DNA from: Gemmatimonadota bacterium
GTDB lineage: Bacteria; Gemmatimonadota; Gemmatimonadetes; Gemmatimonadales; Gemmatimonadaceae
DNA: 6,794 nucleotides
Assembly: GCA_947457715.1 (NCBI GenBank)
Contig: CANGXK010000153.1
Span: 1 to 6,794, forward strand
Direction of reading: 5' to 3'
The position numbers were made by a program, and so were the translations under genes. This document shows positions 6,529 through 6,794 of the stretch, piece after piece. Below the pieces are notes generated by a model. The model searched no databases. It worked only from the letters and a program-made list of their open reading frames with translations, and was not told where the DNA came from. Position 1 is the first letter of the stretch. Every line of letters begins with the position of its first letter.

Positions 6529-6705
6529 GCAACCGCCGGGACACGGAGGCCACGGATTTCACGAAAACAACACGGATAAGCCAGCAGCGATCACAACATC
6601 AGTGCGGTTCGCTTATCTGTGTTGTTTCCGTCTATCGGCGTAATCCGTGTTCTGGCTGTGGCGGTTTCGGTCCAACGAAAAGCAACAGCGACAGCAACAG
6701 CGACA
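6529..6705 (+). repeat. 177-base direct repeat, copy 1
   Basis: This unit begins 9 bases after the hemH stop with GCAACCGCCGGGACACGG and repeats from 6706. It consists of a long imperfect palindrome (6531-6666) followed by a 12-base minisatellite. The hexamer CACGGA occurs three times in its left arm (6542, 6551, 6571). I see no coding potential and no transposase. It resembles intergenic palindromic repeats that spread through bacterial chromosomes, but I cannot name the family. Confidence 0.85.
6531..6666. repeat. Imperfect palindrome inside the repeat unit
   Basis: Three nested pairs of arms face one another: AACCGCC (6531-6537) with GGCGGTT (6660-6666), CACGGATT (6551-6558) with AATCCGTG (6642-6649), and the 20-base arm 6562-6581 with 6611-6630 (18 of 20 complementary). 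The inner loop is 29 bases (6582-6610). As RNA it would form a long interrupted hairpin. Being just after hemH it might end or stabilise the hemH mRNA, but it has no T-tract. Confidence 0.75.
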
Positions 6706-6710
6706 GCAAC
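6681..6710 (+). repeat. 12-base tandem repeat (AGCAACAGCGAC)
   Basis: Two exact copies (6681-6692, 6693-6704) and the first six bases of a third (6705-6710). The partial third copy merges into the start of the second 177-base unit, so the minisatellite forms the junction between the two units. It may be the site of slippage or recombination that produced the tandem array. Confidence 0.8.
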
Positions 6711-6794
6711 CGCCGGGACACGGAGGCCACGGATTTCACGAAAACAACACGGATAAGCCAGCAGCGATCACAACATCAGTGCGGTTCGCTTATC
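6706..6794 (+). repeat. 177-base direct repeat, copy 2 (cut by window edge)
   Basis: All 89 bases match copy 1 (6529-6617) with no differences seen, at an offset of 177. The window ends at the base matching 6617, in the right arm of the palindrome, so the rest of this copy and any further copies lie outside. Confidence 0.85.

Noticed and set aside
6329..6643. Open frame overlapping the 3' end of hemH and running into the repeat
   Set aside because: It is out of frame with hemH, Arg/Ser-rich, and ends in the non-coding repeat. There is no sign of selection or a start signal.
6529..6705. Integron attC site or CRISPR unit
   Set aside because: There are no spaced identical short repeats with unique spacers, no cas or integrase gene, and no convincing paired attC R boxes. 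The 177-base unit is repeated as a whole.

Overview
The window is GC-rich chromosomal DNA from a bacterium. All five genes are ordinary cellular functions, packed closely on two divergent transcription units. Two exported proteins carry signal peptides ending in Ala-Gln. The first gene resembles M1 metallopeptidases that I associate with Gemmatimonadota, and none of the five starts has a Shine-Dalgarno sequence. Gemmatimonadota (Gemmatimonas-like) is my best guess; it rests on protein resemblance recalled from memory, not on a search.

Left unit, minus strand, read from 2963 down to 1: glutamine-dependent NAD+ synthetase (nadE), then a HupE/UreJ-type membrane protein that starts at TTG inside the nadE stop region (TTGA overlap), then 23 bases later an M1-family metallopeptidase that runs off the left edge. 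The spacing indicates one operon. NAD synthesis has no obvious link to the other two. The pairing of a putative metal permease with a metallopeptidase may be functional, but that is inference.

Divergent region, 2964-3069 (106 bases): it separates nadE from a class A penicillin-binding protein. On both sides a -10-like hexamer lies exactly 6 bases before the ATG, which suggests leaderless mRNAs. The case is good on the plus side (TACAAT) and weak on the minus side.

Right unit, plus strand: a PBP1A-type bifunctional peptidoglycan synthase (3070-5145), a 180-base spacer with three hairpins and scattered TCAG words, then ferrochelatase hemH (5326-6519). This ferrochelatase has all four cysteines of the [2Fe-2S] cluster known from animal ferrochelatases.

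Right end, 6520-6794: non-coding, filled by a 177-base direct repeat. Copy 1 is complete and copy 2 is cut by the window edge after 89 bases, all identical to copy 1. Each unit contains a long imperfect palindrome, and copy 1 ends in a 12-base minisatellite.

I see no phage, transposase, CRISPR, toxin-antitoxin or defence genes, and no convincing undescribed multi-gene system. The items most worth following are the repeat array, the iron-sulfur ferrochelatase and the leaderless promoter geometry.
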